In this document: piece by piece, positions 56,257 through 64,000 of the stretch | Layout: the number at the start of each line of letters is the position of its first letter | How positions within the stretch are numbered: the first letter of the stretch is position 1 | Source of the DNA: Couchioplanes caeruleus | GTDB taxonomy: Bacteria > Actinomycetota > Actinomycetes > Mycobacteriales > Micromonosporaceae | Assembly: GCF_023499255.1 (NCBI RefSeq) | Contig: NZ_CP092183.1 | Location: 5,824,501-5,888,500 of the forward strand | Reading direction: 5' to 3' | DNA length: 64,000 bases | Program-made: the position numbers and the translations under genes | Notes under the pieces: model-generated | The model's database searches: none | Told to the model about the DNA's origin: nothing | The model's input: only the letters and a program-made list of their open reading frames with translations

Positions 56257-56508
56257 TCAGCGTGGCACAGAGCGGTCGACGAGGACCGGCGCGCCGAGCA
56301 GTTCCGCGACGGTTCTCGCCTCACTCTCCGTCAGCGCGGCGGTGTGCAGGGCGCTGTCCGGCTCCTGGGGGTCGTAGATGACGAGGTCACGACGCCCGTC
56401 GCGGTGCTGCACGACGCCGAGGCGTTGCCGTGCGGCGGTGGAGAAGGCGTACGCGACTCCCACCATCGGCAGCGCGGTGCGTTCGACGTGCGTGACAGGC
56501 GCGGTCAG
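56257..56508 (-). pseudogene. KhtT/TrkA-type antiporter regulatory subunit, N-terminal domain remnant
   Basis: The stretch VERTALPMVGVAYAF ... RLGVVQHRDGRRDLVIYD ... AELLGAPVLVD matches the N-terminal domain of the cation/proton antiporter regulatory subunit KhtT, normally about 160 residues with a C-terminal TrkA_C (RCK-C) domain. Here the frame stops after VDRSVPR, so the nucleotide-binding RCK-C part is absent. No ATG or GTG is found at the expected start; the first in-frame ATG (56466) falls inside the domain. A short functional form cannot be excluded. It lies between the stress-protein gene and mnhA, all on one strand. Confidence 0.55.
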
Positions 56509-56515
56509 GACGGGC

Positions 56516-56986
56516 TCAGCCGCGCTCCAGGGCGCGCCGGGCCTGCGGGGCGTGGGCGTCGGCGACCTCGACGGCGTACTGCCGGGCGCGCAGCGCGGTG
56601 GTGCTCGTGAAGTCGCGGCGCCCGTCGGTGGCCCAGTGGGTGAGGAAGCCGAGGGCGGCGCCGGCGGCCGCACCCGTGAGCAGGCCGCTGACCAGGGTGA
56701 TCAGCCACCCGACGGGCAGGAACAGGCCGAGCACCAGACCGGTGAGCATGCCGAGCCAGGCGCCGAGCGCCGCGCCGAACAGGGTCGCGCGGCCGCCGGT
56801 GAAGCGGCCCATCACCTGCTCGACGCTGTGCAGCCCGGTGCCGACGATGCGGACCCGTTCGACCGGGAACCGGGCGTCGGAGAGCCGGTCCACCATCCGT
56901 TCGGCCTCGGCATACGTCGTGAACTCGCCCAGGCGGTGTACGTCCGTGCGATCCGTGCCGTGCTGCAGGGTCGCCGTGGCGCTCAT
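56516..56986 (-). CDS. General-stress-protein-like membrane protein (GSP-17M/DUF1269-like)
   Basis: 156 residues. The N-terminal domain (LGEFTTYAEAERMVDRLSDARFPVERVRIVG) is the GSP-17M-like ferredoxin-like module; a Gly/Ala-rich double membrane hairpin follows at about 75-115 (ALGAWLGMLTGLVLGLFLPVG) and then a short tail. Such proteins are induced by general stress in actinomycetes. ATG 56986 follows GAGGGGAG. It is divergent from marR, with two TTGGT palindromes over the promoters, and co-directional with the mnh operon. Confidence 0.85.
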   Translation of the reverse strand: MSATATLQHGTDRTDVHRLGEFTTYAEAERMVDRLSDARFPVERVRIVGTGLHSVEQVMGRFTGGRATLFGAALGAWLGMLTGLVLGLFLPVGWLITLVSGLLTGAAAGAALGFLTHWATDGRRDFTSTTALRARQYAVEVADAHAPQARRALERG

Positions 56987-57008
56987 GTCCGTCACTCCCC
57001 TCGAATAG

Positions 57009-57056
57009 TTGGTACAACCAAACCATACCCCACATAGTTGGTTGGTGCAAACCAAC
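57009..57056. promoter_or_regulatory. Two MarR-type palindromes over divergent promoters
   Basis: Site A TTGGT-ACA-ACCAA (57009-57021) and site B GTTGGT-GCAA-ACCAAC (57041-57056). Minus-strand promoter for the stress protein: -35 TTGCAC (57050-57045), 17 bp, -10 TATGGT (57027-57022). Plus-strand marR promoter: -35 TTGGTG (57042-57047), 17 bp, -10 TAGGGT (57065-57070). Site B overlaps both -35 boxes and site A lies at the stress-protein transcript start. Confidence 0.68.
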
Positions 57057-57077
57057 GGACAGCGTAGGGTGTGCCCC

Positions 57078-57566
57078 GTGCACGATGACGACACCTCCCC
57101 GGCCGGGCAGATCCACGCCGCCTTCACCCGGCTGATGCGCTGGGCGCAACGCGGCGACGTGCGCCGGTTGCTGATGGGCAGCGCCGCGGAGGAGCTGTCC
57201 ATGCACGACATCACGCTGCTGCGCGCGATCAGCACCCACGGGCCGGTCCGCGGCTCCGACCTCGCCACCTGGCAGGGCGTCGACAAATCGACCGTCACGC
57301 CGCAGGTGCGGCGCCTCGAGGACCGCGGCCTCGTCACCCGCGAGGGCGACCCGGGCGACCGGCGCGCGGCGCTGCTCACCGTCACCGACCAGGGCCGGCG
57401 CAGGCTGCGGGAGACGGACGACAGCGGCGTGGTGCTGTTCGAACGGGCCCTTGACGGCTGGTCCGACGACGACCGGCGCGTGCTGGCGGAGCTGATGACG
57501 AGGCTTGCCGGCGAGCTGGCCCTGGTGCCGGCCGCGAGCGTGCTGCACACCCGCCGGCGCGCCTGA
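57078..57566 (+). CDS. MarR-family transcriptional regulator
   Basis: 162-residue winged helix protein: GPVRGSDLATWQGVDKSTVTPQVRRLEDRG carries the recognition helix and REGDPGDRRAALLTVTDQG the wing. The start is GTG 57078, seven bases after a -10-like TAGGGT and without a Shine-Dalgarno, so leaderless. It is expected to repress itself and the divergent stress-protein gene through the two TTGGT palindromes. Confidence 0.86.
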   Translation: MHDDDTSPAGQIHAAFTRLMRWAQRGDVRRLLMGSAAEELSMHDITLLRAISTHGPVRGSDLATWQGVDKSTVTPQVRRLEDRGLVTREGDPGDRRAALLTVTDQGRRRLRETDDSGVVLFERALDGWSDDDRRVLAELMTRLAGELALVPAASVLHTRRRA

Positions 57567-57569
57567 CTC

Positions 57570-57588
57570 CTTGCCGGGCACCGGCAAG
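57570..57588. promoter_or_regulatory. Palindrome CTTGCCGG-GCA-CCGGCAAG (copy 3)
   Basis: 8-3-8 inverted repeat directly after the marR stop, centred about 106 bases before the CBS gene. The spacing to the start codon matches copies 1 and 2. It could alternatively be the marR terminator, but the shared TTGCCGR-N3-YCGGCAA core favours an operator. Confidence 0.55.
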
Positions 57589-57684
57589 ACCCCGGCGCGG
57601 GATCGACCGGCCGGGACTCTGGCCGCCACCCCTGCTGCTGAGCCATTGTGGTGATGTCACAACAACCAACGTGGAGGTGGCCCC

Positions 57685-58152
57685 ATGCAGCAGCAGACCG
57701 TACGCACCCTCATGACCAACCAGGTGCTCACCGTGCCCACCGGTGCCACGCCCGCCGAGGTGGTCGCGATGCTCACCGCCCATGACGTCAGCGCACTGGG
57801 CGTCGTGGACGAGTACGACGTGGTGATCGGCGTGCTCACCCGTACCGACGTGCTCGACGCGCTGACGTGGCACGAGGAGCGACCCCGGAGCCGCCTGCCG
57901 TGGCGGCGCCGCGAGGGGCGCGGTCTGGGCTGGAGCCGTGCGACCGCCCGCGAGATGATGAGCGCACCGCCGGTGACGATCGGGCCCGCGGCGACCCCCG
58001 CGGAGGCCGCCGAGCTCATGCACACCGCCGGAGTGAATCGGCTGCTGGTGACCGACCACCGCCGCCGGCTCGTGGGCATCATCGCCGCCGCCGACCTGCT
58101 CCGGGTCCTCGGCCGCTCCGGCGAGCCCGTCGCGGCGGGGACGCACGTTTGA
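57685..58152 (+). CDS. Tandem CBS-domain protein
   Basis: 155 residues with two CBS motifs at about 7-60 (VRTLMTNQVLTVPTGATPAEVVAML ... GVVDEYDVVIGVLTRTDVL) and about 88-145 (AREMMSAPPVTIGPAATPAEAAELM ... LLVTDHRRRLVGIIAAADLL), separated by a basic linker (RSRLPWRRREGRG). The pair binds adenine nucleotides as an energy sensor. ATG 57685 follows GGAGGTGG. It is followed 55 bp later by GH65, so it is probably co-expressed. Confidence 0.9.
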   Translation: MQQQTVRTLMTNQVLTVPTGATPAEVVAMLTAHDVSALGVVDEYDVVIGVLTRTDVLDALTWHEERPRSRLPWRRREGRGLGWSRATAREMMSAPPVTIGPAATPAEAAELMHTAGVNRLLVTDHRRRLVGIIAAADLLRVLGRSGEPVAAGTHV

Positions 58153-58207
58153 CCGGCGCGGACGCCGGACACATCAGGGGCATGGCTGTGACCAGCGAGG
58201 TGCCCGC

Positions 58208-60556
58208 ATGATCGGCGACGCCCTGTTCCCCGTCGAGCCGTGGCAGGTCCGCGAGCCTGCCCTCGACCCGGACCGGCTGGCGCAGACGGAGTCCGTGCTC
58301 GCCCTCGCCAACGGGCACATCGGGCTGCGCGCCAACCTCGACGAGGGCGAACCGCACGTCATCGCGGGCACGTACCTCAACTCGTTCTACGAGCAGCGGC
58401 CGCTGCCGTACCCGGAGGGTGGCTACGGCTACCCGGAGCAGGGCCAGACCGTCGTGAACGTCACCGACGGCAAGCTCATCCGGCTGATGGTCGACGACGA
58501 GCCGTTCCACGTGGCGCACGGCCGCCTGCTGGCCCACGAACGGGTCCTGGACCTGCGCGACGGCGTACTGCGGCGCAGCGTGGACTGGGAGTCCCCGGCC
58601 GGGCGCCGGGTGCGGATCCGCAGCTCGCGGCTCGTGTCGTTCACCCAGCGGGCGGTCGCCGCCGTCGACTACGAGGTCGAGGCCGTCGACGACGAGGTGC
58701 GGATCACCGTGCAGTCGGGGCTGGTCGCCAACGAGGAGCAACCGCAGGAGTCCACCGATCCGCGGGTCGCCGCGGCACTGGACCGCCCGCTCGAGGCGGT
58801 GGCCCAGGACACCGAGCAGCACGGCGCGGTGCTGCTGCACCGCACCCGGGTCAGCCGGCTGCTGATGGGCGCCGGCATGGACCACGTCGTCGAGGCGCCC
58901 GGCGACTACGACGAGGAGACCGACGTCCGCGGCGACTGGGCCCGCACCACGGTGGTCACCGTGCTGCGCCCCGGCGAGCGCCTGCGGATCACCAAGTTCC
59001 TCGGGTACGCCTGGAGCTCGACGCGCTCGCCCCAGGCGCTGCGCGACCAGGTGGCCGGGGCGCTCAACGGCGCGCGGTACGCCGGCTGGGACGGCCTGGC
59101 CGCCCAGCAGCGCGCGTACCTCGACGACTTCTGGGACGCCGCCGACGTCGAGATCGACGGTGACCCCGTGCTGCAGCAGGCCGTCCGCTTCGGCCTGTTC
59201 CACGTGCTGCAGGCCGGCGCCCGGGCCGAGCGGCGGGCCATCGGCGCCAAGGGCCTGACCGGGCCCGGGTACGACGGGCACGCGTTCTGGGACACCGAGG
59301 GCTTCGTGCTGCCCCTGCTGACGTACATCGCCCCGCACGCCGCCGCCGACGTGCTGCGGTGGCGGCACAGCATCCTCGACCAGGCCCGCCACCGGGCCCG
59401 TACGCTGGGCCTCGCCGGCGCGGCGTTCCCGTGGCGCACGATCCACGGCGAGGAGTGCTCGGCGTACTGGCCGGCGGGCACCGCGGCGCTGCATCTCAAC
59501 GCCGTCATCGCGCGCGCCGCCGATCGCTACCGCGACGTCACCGGCGACGAGGAGCTCGAGGCGGAGTGCGGCCTCGAGATCCTGGTCGAGACCGCCCGGC
59601 TGTGGATCTCGCACGGGCACCACGACGCCGACGGCGTCTGGCACGTCGACGGCGTCACGGGCCCGGACGAGTACAGCGCGGTGGCCGACGACAACCTCTT
59701 CACCAACCTCATGGCCGCACGCAACCTGCGCGCGGCCGTCGCCGCCTGCGAGCGCCGGCCGGAGGCGGCCGCCCGGCTCGGCGTCGGGGCGGACGAGACA
59801 CGGGCGTGGCAGACCGCCGCCGACGCGGTGCACGTGCCGTACAACGAGCGGCTCGGCGTGCACGAGCAGTCCACCGGCTTCACCCGGTACGCCCCGTGGG
59901 ACTTCGCCGCCGAGCGACCGGACCAGCCGCTGATGCTGCACGCGCCGTACTTCCAGCTCTACCGGCGGCAGGTGGTCAAGCAGGCCGACCTGGTGCTCGC
60001 GATGCACTGGTGCCCGGAGGAGTTCACCGCCGAGCAGAAGGCCCGCAACGTCGACTACTACGAGCGGATCACCGTACGCGACTCCTCCCTGTCCGCCTGC
60101 ACGCAAGCGGTGATGTGCGCCGAGGTCGGCCACCTGCAGCTCGCCCACGACTACGCCCGGGAGGCGGCCCTGGTCGACCTGCGCGACCTGCACGACAACA
60201 CCCGCGACGGCCTGCACATGGCCTCGCTGGCCGGGGCCTGGTCGGCGGTCGTCGAGGGCTTCGGCGGCCTGCGCGAGCACCACGGCCTGCTCGCGCTGGC
60301 GCCCCGGCTGCCCGAGGACATCACCGCGCTGCGGTTCCGCCTGCGGCACAGCGGCGTCCGGCTGCTCGTCGAGGCCGGTCAGGACACCGTACGGGTGAGC
60401 CTGCGCGACGACTCCGGCGCGACGATGCGGATCCGGCTCTACGACGAGACCGTCGACCTGGCCGCCGGCGGTTCCGTGCAGCGGCCCGTCGTCGCGCTGA
60501 AGCCGTTGCTGCCCCAGCCCGAGCAGCCTCCGGGCTACGCGCCGAGCGCGACCTGA
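58208..60556 (+). CDS. Glycoside hydrolase family 65 (trehalose/maltose/kojibiose phosphorylase-type)
   Basis: 782 residues in the family order: N-terminal beta-sandwich (ESVLALANGHIGLRANLDEG), linker, and (alpha/alpha)6 barrel with GHAFWDTEGF near 358-366 and the general acid in DGVTGPDEYS (Glu488). Most bacterial members phosphorolyse alpha-glucobioses to beta-glucose-1-phosphate; which disaccharide is used cannot be read from sequence. ATG 58208 follows GAGGTG. Position behind CBS suggests reserve-sugar use under stress. No beta-phosphoglucomutase is adjacent. The 3' end overlaps the convergent monooxygenase gene by 22 bases. Confidence 0.88.
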   Translation: MIGDALFPVEPWQVREPALDPDRLAQTESVLALANGHIGLRANLDEGEPHVIAGTYLNSFYEQRPLPYPEGGYGYPEQGQTVVNVTDGKLIRLMVDDEPFHVAHGRLLAHERVLDLRDGVLRRSVDWESPAGRRVRIRSSRLVSFTQRAVAAVDYEVEAVDDEVRITVQSGLVANEEQPQESTDPRVAAALDRPLEAVAQDTEQHGAVLLHRTRVSRLLMGAGMDHVVEAPGDYDEETDVRGDWARTTVVTVLRPGERLRITKFLGYAWSSTRSPQALRDQVAGALNGARYAGWDGLAAQQRAYLDDFWDAADVEIDGDPVLQQAVRFGLFHVLQAGARAERRAIGAKGLTGPGYDGHAFWDTEGFVLPLLTYIAPHAAADVLRWRHSILDQARHRARTLGLAGAAFPWRTIHGEECSAYWPAGTAALHLNAVIARAADRYRDVTGDEELEAECGLEILVETARLWISHGHHDADGVWHVDGVTGPDEYSAVADDNLFTNLMAARNLRAAVAACERRPEAAARLGVGADETRAWQTAADAVHVPYNERLGVHEQSTGFTRYAPWDFAAERPDQPLMLHAPYFQLYRRQVVKQADLVLAMHWCPEEFTAEQKARNVDYYERITVRDSSLSACTQAVMCAEVGHLQLAHDYAREAALVDLRDLHDNTRDGLHMASLAGAWSAVVEGFGGLREHHGLLALAPRLPEDITALRFRLRHSGVRLLVEAGQDTVRVSLRDDSGATMRIRLYDETVDLAAGGSVQRPVVALKPLLPQPEQPPGYAPSAT

Positions 60557-62013
60557 CGGGCCGCCTCCGGCTCACCGAACCAGCGACCGGCAGCGCGTTC
60601 GAACTCCCCCGGCTCGCCGGCCCAGGCCACGACGCCGTCCGGCCGGACGAGCACCGCGTCGAGCCCCAGGTCGTCCCGCGCCGGCCCGGCCACACGGCGG
60701 ATCCGGCCCGTCCAGCCCCGCGCGGCCTGCTCCAGCGCGCCACGGAAGTCGAGCAGGACGCCGCGTCCCTCCTGCAGCAGCTCGCCCAGGCGGGTGCCGT
60801 CCTCCAGGCTGAAGTCCGGGGCGTCCCGGCCGGCCAGCGGGTGCCCGCTGCCCACGTCGTAGCGGTTGCACAGGCCGGACACCCGCTCGAACACGTACGT
60901 CGTGCCGTCCCCGGTCGCGAGCAGATCCCGGAGCACGCCCTGCAGCGCCGGGGCGTTCTCGCCCGGCCGCATGACCGCCACCTGGGCACGCGACCAGTCG
61001 AGGATGCGGGCGCCGACCGGATGACGCTCGGTGGTGTACGTGTCCAGCAGGCCGCCGGGTGCGTACCCGTGCACCGTCGCGGCCAGCTTCCAGCCCAGGT
61101 TCATCGCGTCGCCGATGCCGAGGTTCAGCCCCTGCCCGCCCAGCGGTGAGTGGATGTGCGCGGCGTCGCCGGCCAGCAGTACCCGGCCCCGCCGGTACGT
61201 CGTCGCCTGCATCGCCCGATCGGTGAAGGTCGAGGCGAGGTGGACGCCGGTCAGCGTCACGTCGGTGCCGGAGATCCGGCGCAGCACCGCTTGCAGGTGC
61301 TCCCGGGTGGGCGGCTGCGACCGGTCGTACGCGCCGCCGTCGAAGTCCAGCAGGCCGATGTGGCCCCCGATCGGCGTGCGCAGGTACATCCCCTGCGGCG
61401 TGACGGTGAATCCCAGGTTCAGCTTCTCCGGGTCGGCGATCGTGGTGAGCGCGGTGTACCCGGTGAGCTGCGGCCCGGTCCCGGCGAACTCGAAGCCGGC
61501 CAGTCCGCGCACGGCGCTGCGGCCACCGTCGCAGCCGACGAGCCAGCGAGCCCGGTACACCCGCTCCCCCGCCCTCGCCACGACGGCGTCGTCGTCCTGC
61601 GCGAGCGCGTCGACGACCACTCCCCGCTCGATCCGTACGCCGAGCTTGTCCGCCCGCTCCGACAGCACGGTCTCGACCTCCTCGAGGCTGGTCCGTACGC
61701 CCTCCAGCGCCGGCGTCGGCAGCGTCGTCAGGGTGACCTTCGTGTGGTCCATGGTCATCCCGGCGACGTGGCTCAGGCCTCGCGGGGAGGTGTGCGGATC
61801 GTCCTCGACGCCCAGAGCGGACAGCATCCCGCGCCGGTAGAACGCCTCCACCGAACCGGCGTTGAGGCCGCGCATCCCCAGCGGCAGGGCTTTCCACGGG
61901 GTGTCCGGCTGCGGCTGCCGTTCGAGCACCACCACCTCGCAGCCGGCGAGCCGGAGCTCGCAGGCCAGGAACAGGCCGACCGGGCCGCCGCCCACGATCA
62001 CGACGTCATGCAT
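60535..62013 (-). CDS. FAD-dependent aromatic hydroxylase with thioredoxin-like C-terminus
   Basis: 492-residue class A flavoprotein monooxygenase of the polyketide-hydroxylase type (RdmE/PgaE/OxyS-like): VIVGGGPVGLFLA, LVGCDGGRSAVRGLAG and LAGDAAHIHSPLGGQGLNLGIGDA; a thioredoxin-like C-terminal domain at about 405-492 (VLLDFRGALEQAARGW, AVLVRPDGVVAWAG). It hydroxylates aromatic rings. The start is ATG 62013 with GAGGAG upstream; ATG 62028 overlaps the esterase stop. It is last in the LysR, esterase, monooxygenase order on the minus strand. Confidence 0.88.
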   Translation of the reverse strand: MHDVVIVGGGPVGLFLACELRLAGCEVVVLERQPQPDTPWKALPLGMRGLNAGSVEAFYRRGMLSALGVEDDPHTSPRGLSHVAGMTMDHTKVTLTTLPTPALEGVRTSLEEVETVLSERADKLGVRIERGVVVDALAQDDDAVVARAGERVYRARWLVGCDGGRSAVRGLAGFEFAGTGPQLTGYTALTTIADPEKLNLGFTVTPQGMYLRTPIGGHIGLLDFDGGAYDRSQPPTREHLQAVLRRISGTDVTLTGVHLASTFTDRAMQATTYRRGRVLLAGDAAHIHSPLGGQGLNLGIGDAMNLGWKLAATVHGYAPGGLLDTYTTERHPVGARILDWSRAQVAVMRPGENAPALQGVLRDLLATGDGTTYVFERVSGLCNRYDVGSGHPLAGRDAPDFSLEDGTRLGELLQEGRGVLLDFRGALEQAARGWTGRIRRVAGPARDDLGLDAVLVRPDGVVAWAGEPGEFERAAGRWFGEPEAARQVALGA

Positions 62014-62024
62014 GACAGCTCTCC

Positions 62025-63170
62025 TCATCCGAACAGGGACACGTCGATGGAGTCGGCCAGGGCCCGGTAGCCGGCGTCGTTGCCGTGCAGGTGATCCCCC
62101 GCGTGCAGGTCGTCGCGGATCCGGCGGGGCCGGGCCGGGTCGCGCCAGACGGCGTCGAAGTCGAGCACCGCGTCGAACTCCCCGCCGGTACGGATCCAGT
62201 CGTTGACCGCCCGGCGCGCGGCGTCGCCCTCCGGGGTGTAGATGTCGTGGCCCTCGTACGGCGCGATGGTCGCGGCGTGGATCGCGACCCCGCGGTCGTG
62301 CGCCCGGGCGATCAGCTGGCGCAGGCCGGCGATGACGTCGTCCGCCGTCACCGGCGCGCCCGGGAACATCGCGAGGAAATCGGCAAGCGGCCCGTCGTCG
62401 CGAGGCGCGAACGAGATGGCGAGGTCGTTGGCGCCGATGGACACCACCACGCAGCCGAGTCCGGGCGTCGCCAGCACATCGCGGTCGAAGCGGGCCAGAC
62501 CGGAGGCGCCGAGCCCGTCGTTGAGCAGCCGGTTGCCGCTGATGCCCTGGTTGGACACGTAGAGCCCGCGCTCGGCCAGCCGGTCCGGCCAGCTGCGCGC
62601 GGCCCCCACGGTCGAACCGGCGCCGTCGACCCGGGAGTCACCCAGCGCCACGACGGTCCTGGCGGAGCCGCCGGCCAGCACCTCGACCGCCGAGATCAGG
62701 GCCCGGGCCGTCAGCGGTGCGGCGTGCGGGGGCAGGGCCGGGGCGGCCACCGCGTTGCCCGGGATCGCCCAGCCCACGTCGAGCGGCATGTCGTGGCCGG
62801 TGCAGGCGGCGACCTTCCCGGGCAGGTACAGGTCGATGGACAGCCGGGTGAGGTCGGCGAGCGGCAGGTCCACCGGATCGCTGACGAGCGGCGCTCCCGC
62901 CGGGACGGTGGCGGCTGCCCGGCCGCCGAAGGTCAGCTCGCGGTCGGTGCCCGCCTGGACACCGCCGCCGGGCCCGGCGAGGCCCAGTCGGGCGGCGCCG
63001 ATCGTGAGCGGCTCGATCCCGTGCTCGTTGCTGAGGCGTACCCGTACCCGGCGCCCGCCGCCACTGACGCGGAGCTCCTGGCGCAGCGTCACGTCGGCGA
63101 ACGCGGCGTCGGTGACCTGCGGGGAAGTACCCCAGGTACGGACCCAGCCGGCGTCTTCGAATGCAGTCAT
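62025..63170 (-). CDS. SGNH/GDSL-family esterase
   Basis: 381 residues: an N-terminal beta-sandwich (about 1-165, jelly-roll type seen in actinomycete SGNH proteins) and an SGNH hydrolase domain with block I VVALGDSRVDG (Ser; Arg replaces Leu of GDSL), block II Gly in QGISGNRLL, block III SIGANDL (Asn) and block V DHLH (Asp and His). It has no signal peptide, so may act inside the cell. ATG 63170 follows GGAG. Neighbouring hydroxylase suggests a shared aromatic-ester substrate; inferred. Confidence 0.87.
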   Translation of the reverse strand: MTAFEDAGWVRTWGTSPQVTDAAFADVTLRQELRVSGGGRRVRVRLSNEHGIEPLTIGAARLGLAGPGGGVQAGTDRELTFGGRAAATVPAGAPLVSDPVDLPLADLTRLSIDLYLPGKVAACTGHDMPLDVGWAIPGNAVAAPALPPHAAPLTARALISAVEVLAGGSARTVVALGDSRVDGAGSTVGAARSWPDRLAERGLYVSNQGISGNRLLNDGLGASGLARFDRDVLATPGLGCVVVSIGANDLAISFAPRDDGPLADFLAMFPGAPVTADDVIAGLRQLIARAHDRGVAIHAATIAPYEGHDIYTPEGDAARRAVNDWIRTGGEFDAVLDFDAVWRDPARPRRIRDDLHAGDHLHGNDAGYRALADSIDVSLFG

Positions 63171-63247
63171 GCTCCGGACAGTGGGGCCCGGCGCTGACAG
63201 GAGGCGGACAGGGCGCCGACACGTGACCCACACCGTGCCGGCACGGC

Positions 63248-64000
63248 TCATGGCACAGACGACGCCGCTATCTCGCGCAGCGCGCTGAGCACCGTACGCA
63301 CGGCGGCGCGGTGCAGGCTCTCCGGACGGGCGAGCACGTCGATGTGCCGCCCGGCCGGCAGGTCGGCCAGCGGGCGCAGCACCACGCCCGGATCGGGACG
63401 GCCGGTGTAGCCGGGCAGCAACGCGAGCCCGCCGCCCGCCGCCACGATCGCGGCCGCGACGGTGAAGTCGTTGACCCGGTGGACGATCTCGAGGGGCCGG
63501 CCGGCGGCTGCCGCGATCGCCGTCAGGACGCCCTCCAGCGGGAAACCCTCGTGGACGCAGAGCCACGCCTCCCCCGCGACGTCGCCGGCGGTGAGCGTCG
63601 TCTTCGCAGCCAGCCGGTGACCCGCGGGCATCGCGACGTACAGCGGCTCGTGGACGAGCGGCACGACCGTGAGCCGGTCGGCCGGCCAGGGCGGGCTGTG
63701 CGCCAGACGGTGCGCCAGCACCAGGTCGTAGTCGGCGGCCAGCCCGGGGAAGCGGACCTGGGCGACGTCCTCGTCCGAGCACCGCACCGGCGGCAGGCCG
63801 GCCCGGGCGAGCAGTGGGCCGAAGTAGGTCAGCCCGGCGCTGTGGAAGGCAGCAACCGTGACCGGCGCGGCGGGGTCGTCGAGGTAGGCGTCCACGGCCC
63901 GGCCGGCGCGGTCGAGCGCGGTGGAGACCTCGATCGCCGCGGCGGCCAGGGACCGGCCCGCCCCGGTCAGCACGAGGCGGCGGCCGCGGCGCTCGGTCAG
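63248..64000 (-). CDS. LysR-family transcriptional regulator (5' end beyond window)
   Basis: About 250 residues are visible, starting within the region that links the N-terminal helix-turn-helix to the effector domain (LTERRGRRLVLTGAGRSL is the usual end of the DNA-binding part) and continuing through the full substrate-binding domain (VAAFHSAGLTYFGPLL, YVAMPAGHRLA, VAAGGGLALLPGY). It lies on the same strand as, and 77 bp before, the SGNH esterase, so it may regulate or be co-transcribed with the esterase and hydroxylase. Confidence 0.85.
   Translation of the reverse strand: MTERRGRRLVLTGAGRSLAAAAIEVSTALDRAGRAVDAYLDDPAAPVTVAAFHSAGLTYFGPLLARAGLPPVRCSDEDVAQVRFPGLAADYDLVLAHRLAHSPPWPADRLTVVPLVHEPLYVAMPAGHRLAAKTTLTAGDVAGEAWLCVHEGFPLEGVLTAIAAAAGRPLEIVHRVNDFTVAAAIVAAGGGLALLPGYTGRPDPGVVLRPLADLPAGRHIDVLARPESLHRAAVRTVLSALREIAASSVP

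Overview
This is a very GC-rich actinomycete chromosome segment, with G or C in most third codon positions, many GTG starts and frequent ATGA/GTGA stop-start overlaps. The gene content points to a filamentous actinomycete, most likely Micromonosporaceae (Actinoplanes or a relative); that placement is inference. The evidence for it is the XRE/DUF574/DUF397 set, a TerY-like VWA/PP2C/kinase module, a CHAT protease, a GGDEF protein and plant-polysaccharide enzymes. I see no rRNA, tRNA, CRISPR, transposase or phage gene.

Left part (1-9.3 kb): a sugar-phosphate operon on the minus strand (class II aldolase, HAD phosphatase, DhaL, DhaK running off the left edge) faces a GAF-LuxR regulator across a promoter with a near-perfect palindrome. 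Next come a sugar isomerase and an N-terminally truncated Gfo/Idh dehydrogenase that abut head-to-head at a deletion or rearrangement junction. These are followed by a MetE-like methyltransferase and an operon of an unknown protein plus an exonuclease-BRCT protein.

9.7-26.3 kb: XRE regulator, DUF574 methyltransferase and DUF397; a GGDEF protein; a quinone-oxidoreductase-like enzyme; a GNAT. A pectin/arabinan divergon (pectinesterase against GH43 and GH54) shares LacI-type operators. Then come a nitronate monooxygenase/Acg-nitroreductase pair, a DUF6461 protein, an unusual DUF1996 secreted protein carrying a duplicated insert, and a second GNAT.

26.4-36 kb: a hydrolase/TetR pair, an AAA ATPase/TPR-membrane pair, a four-gene minus-strand run (MmyB-type regulator, SnoaL, FAD monooxygenase, MarR), an aldo-keto reductase and a secreted serine hydrolase.

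36-44.1 kb is the most system-like region. A membrane-anchored kinase, a VWA protein, a PP2C phosphatase and an LppU-like anchored protein converge, through one strong hairpin, on a CHAT-protease/TPR protein and an NPCBM-like membrane protein. I read this as a phosphorylation-controlled stress or conflict module.

44.2-64 kb: an APH-like kinase; an SDR/TetR pair with three tandem palindromes; SRPBCC; SMP-30. A stress/homeostasis island follows (BON, actin-like, DksA-like, a complete Mrp/Mnh antiporter A(B)CDEFG, a KhtT remnant, a general stress protein, MarR, CBS, GH65 phosphorylase). Three copies of a TTGCCGR-N3-YCGGCAA palindrome lie about 105-130 bp upstream of three of its genes. The window ends with an FAD monooxygenase, an SGNH esterase and a LysR regulator cut by the right edge.
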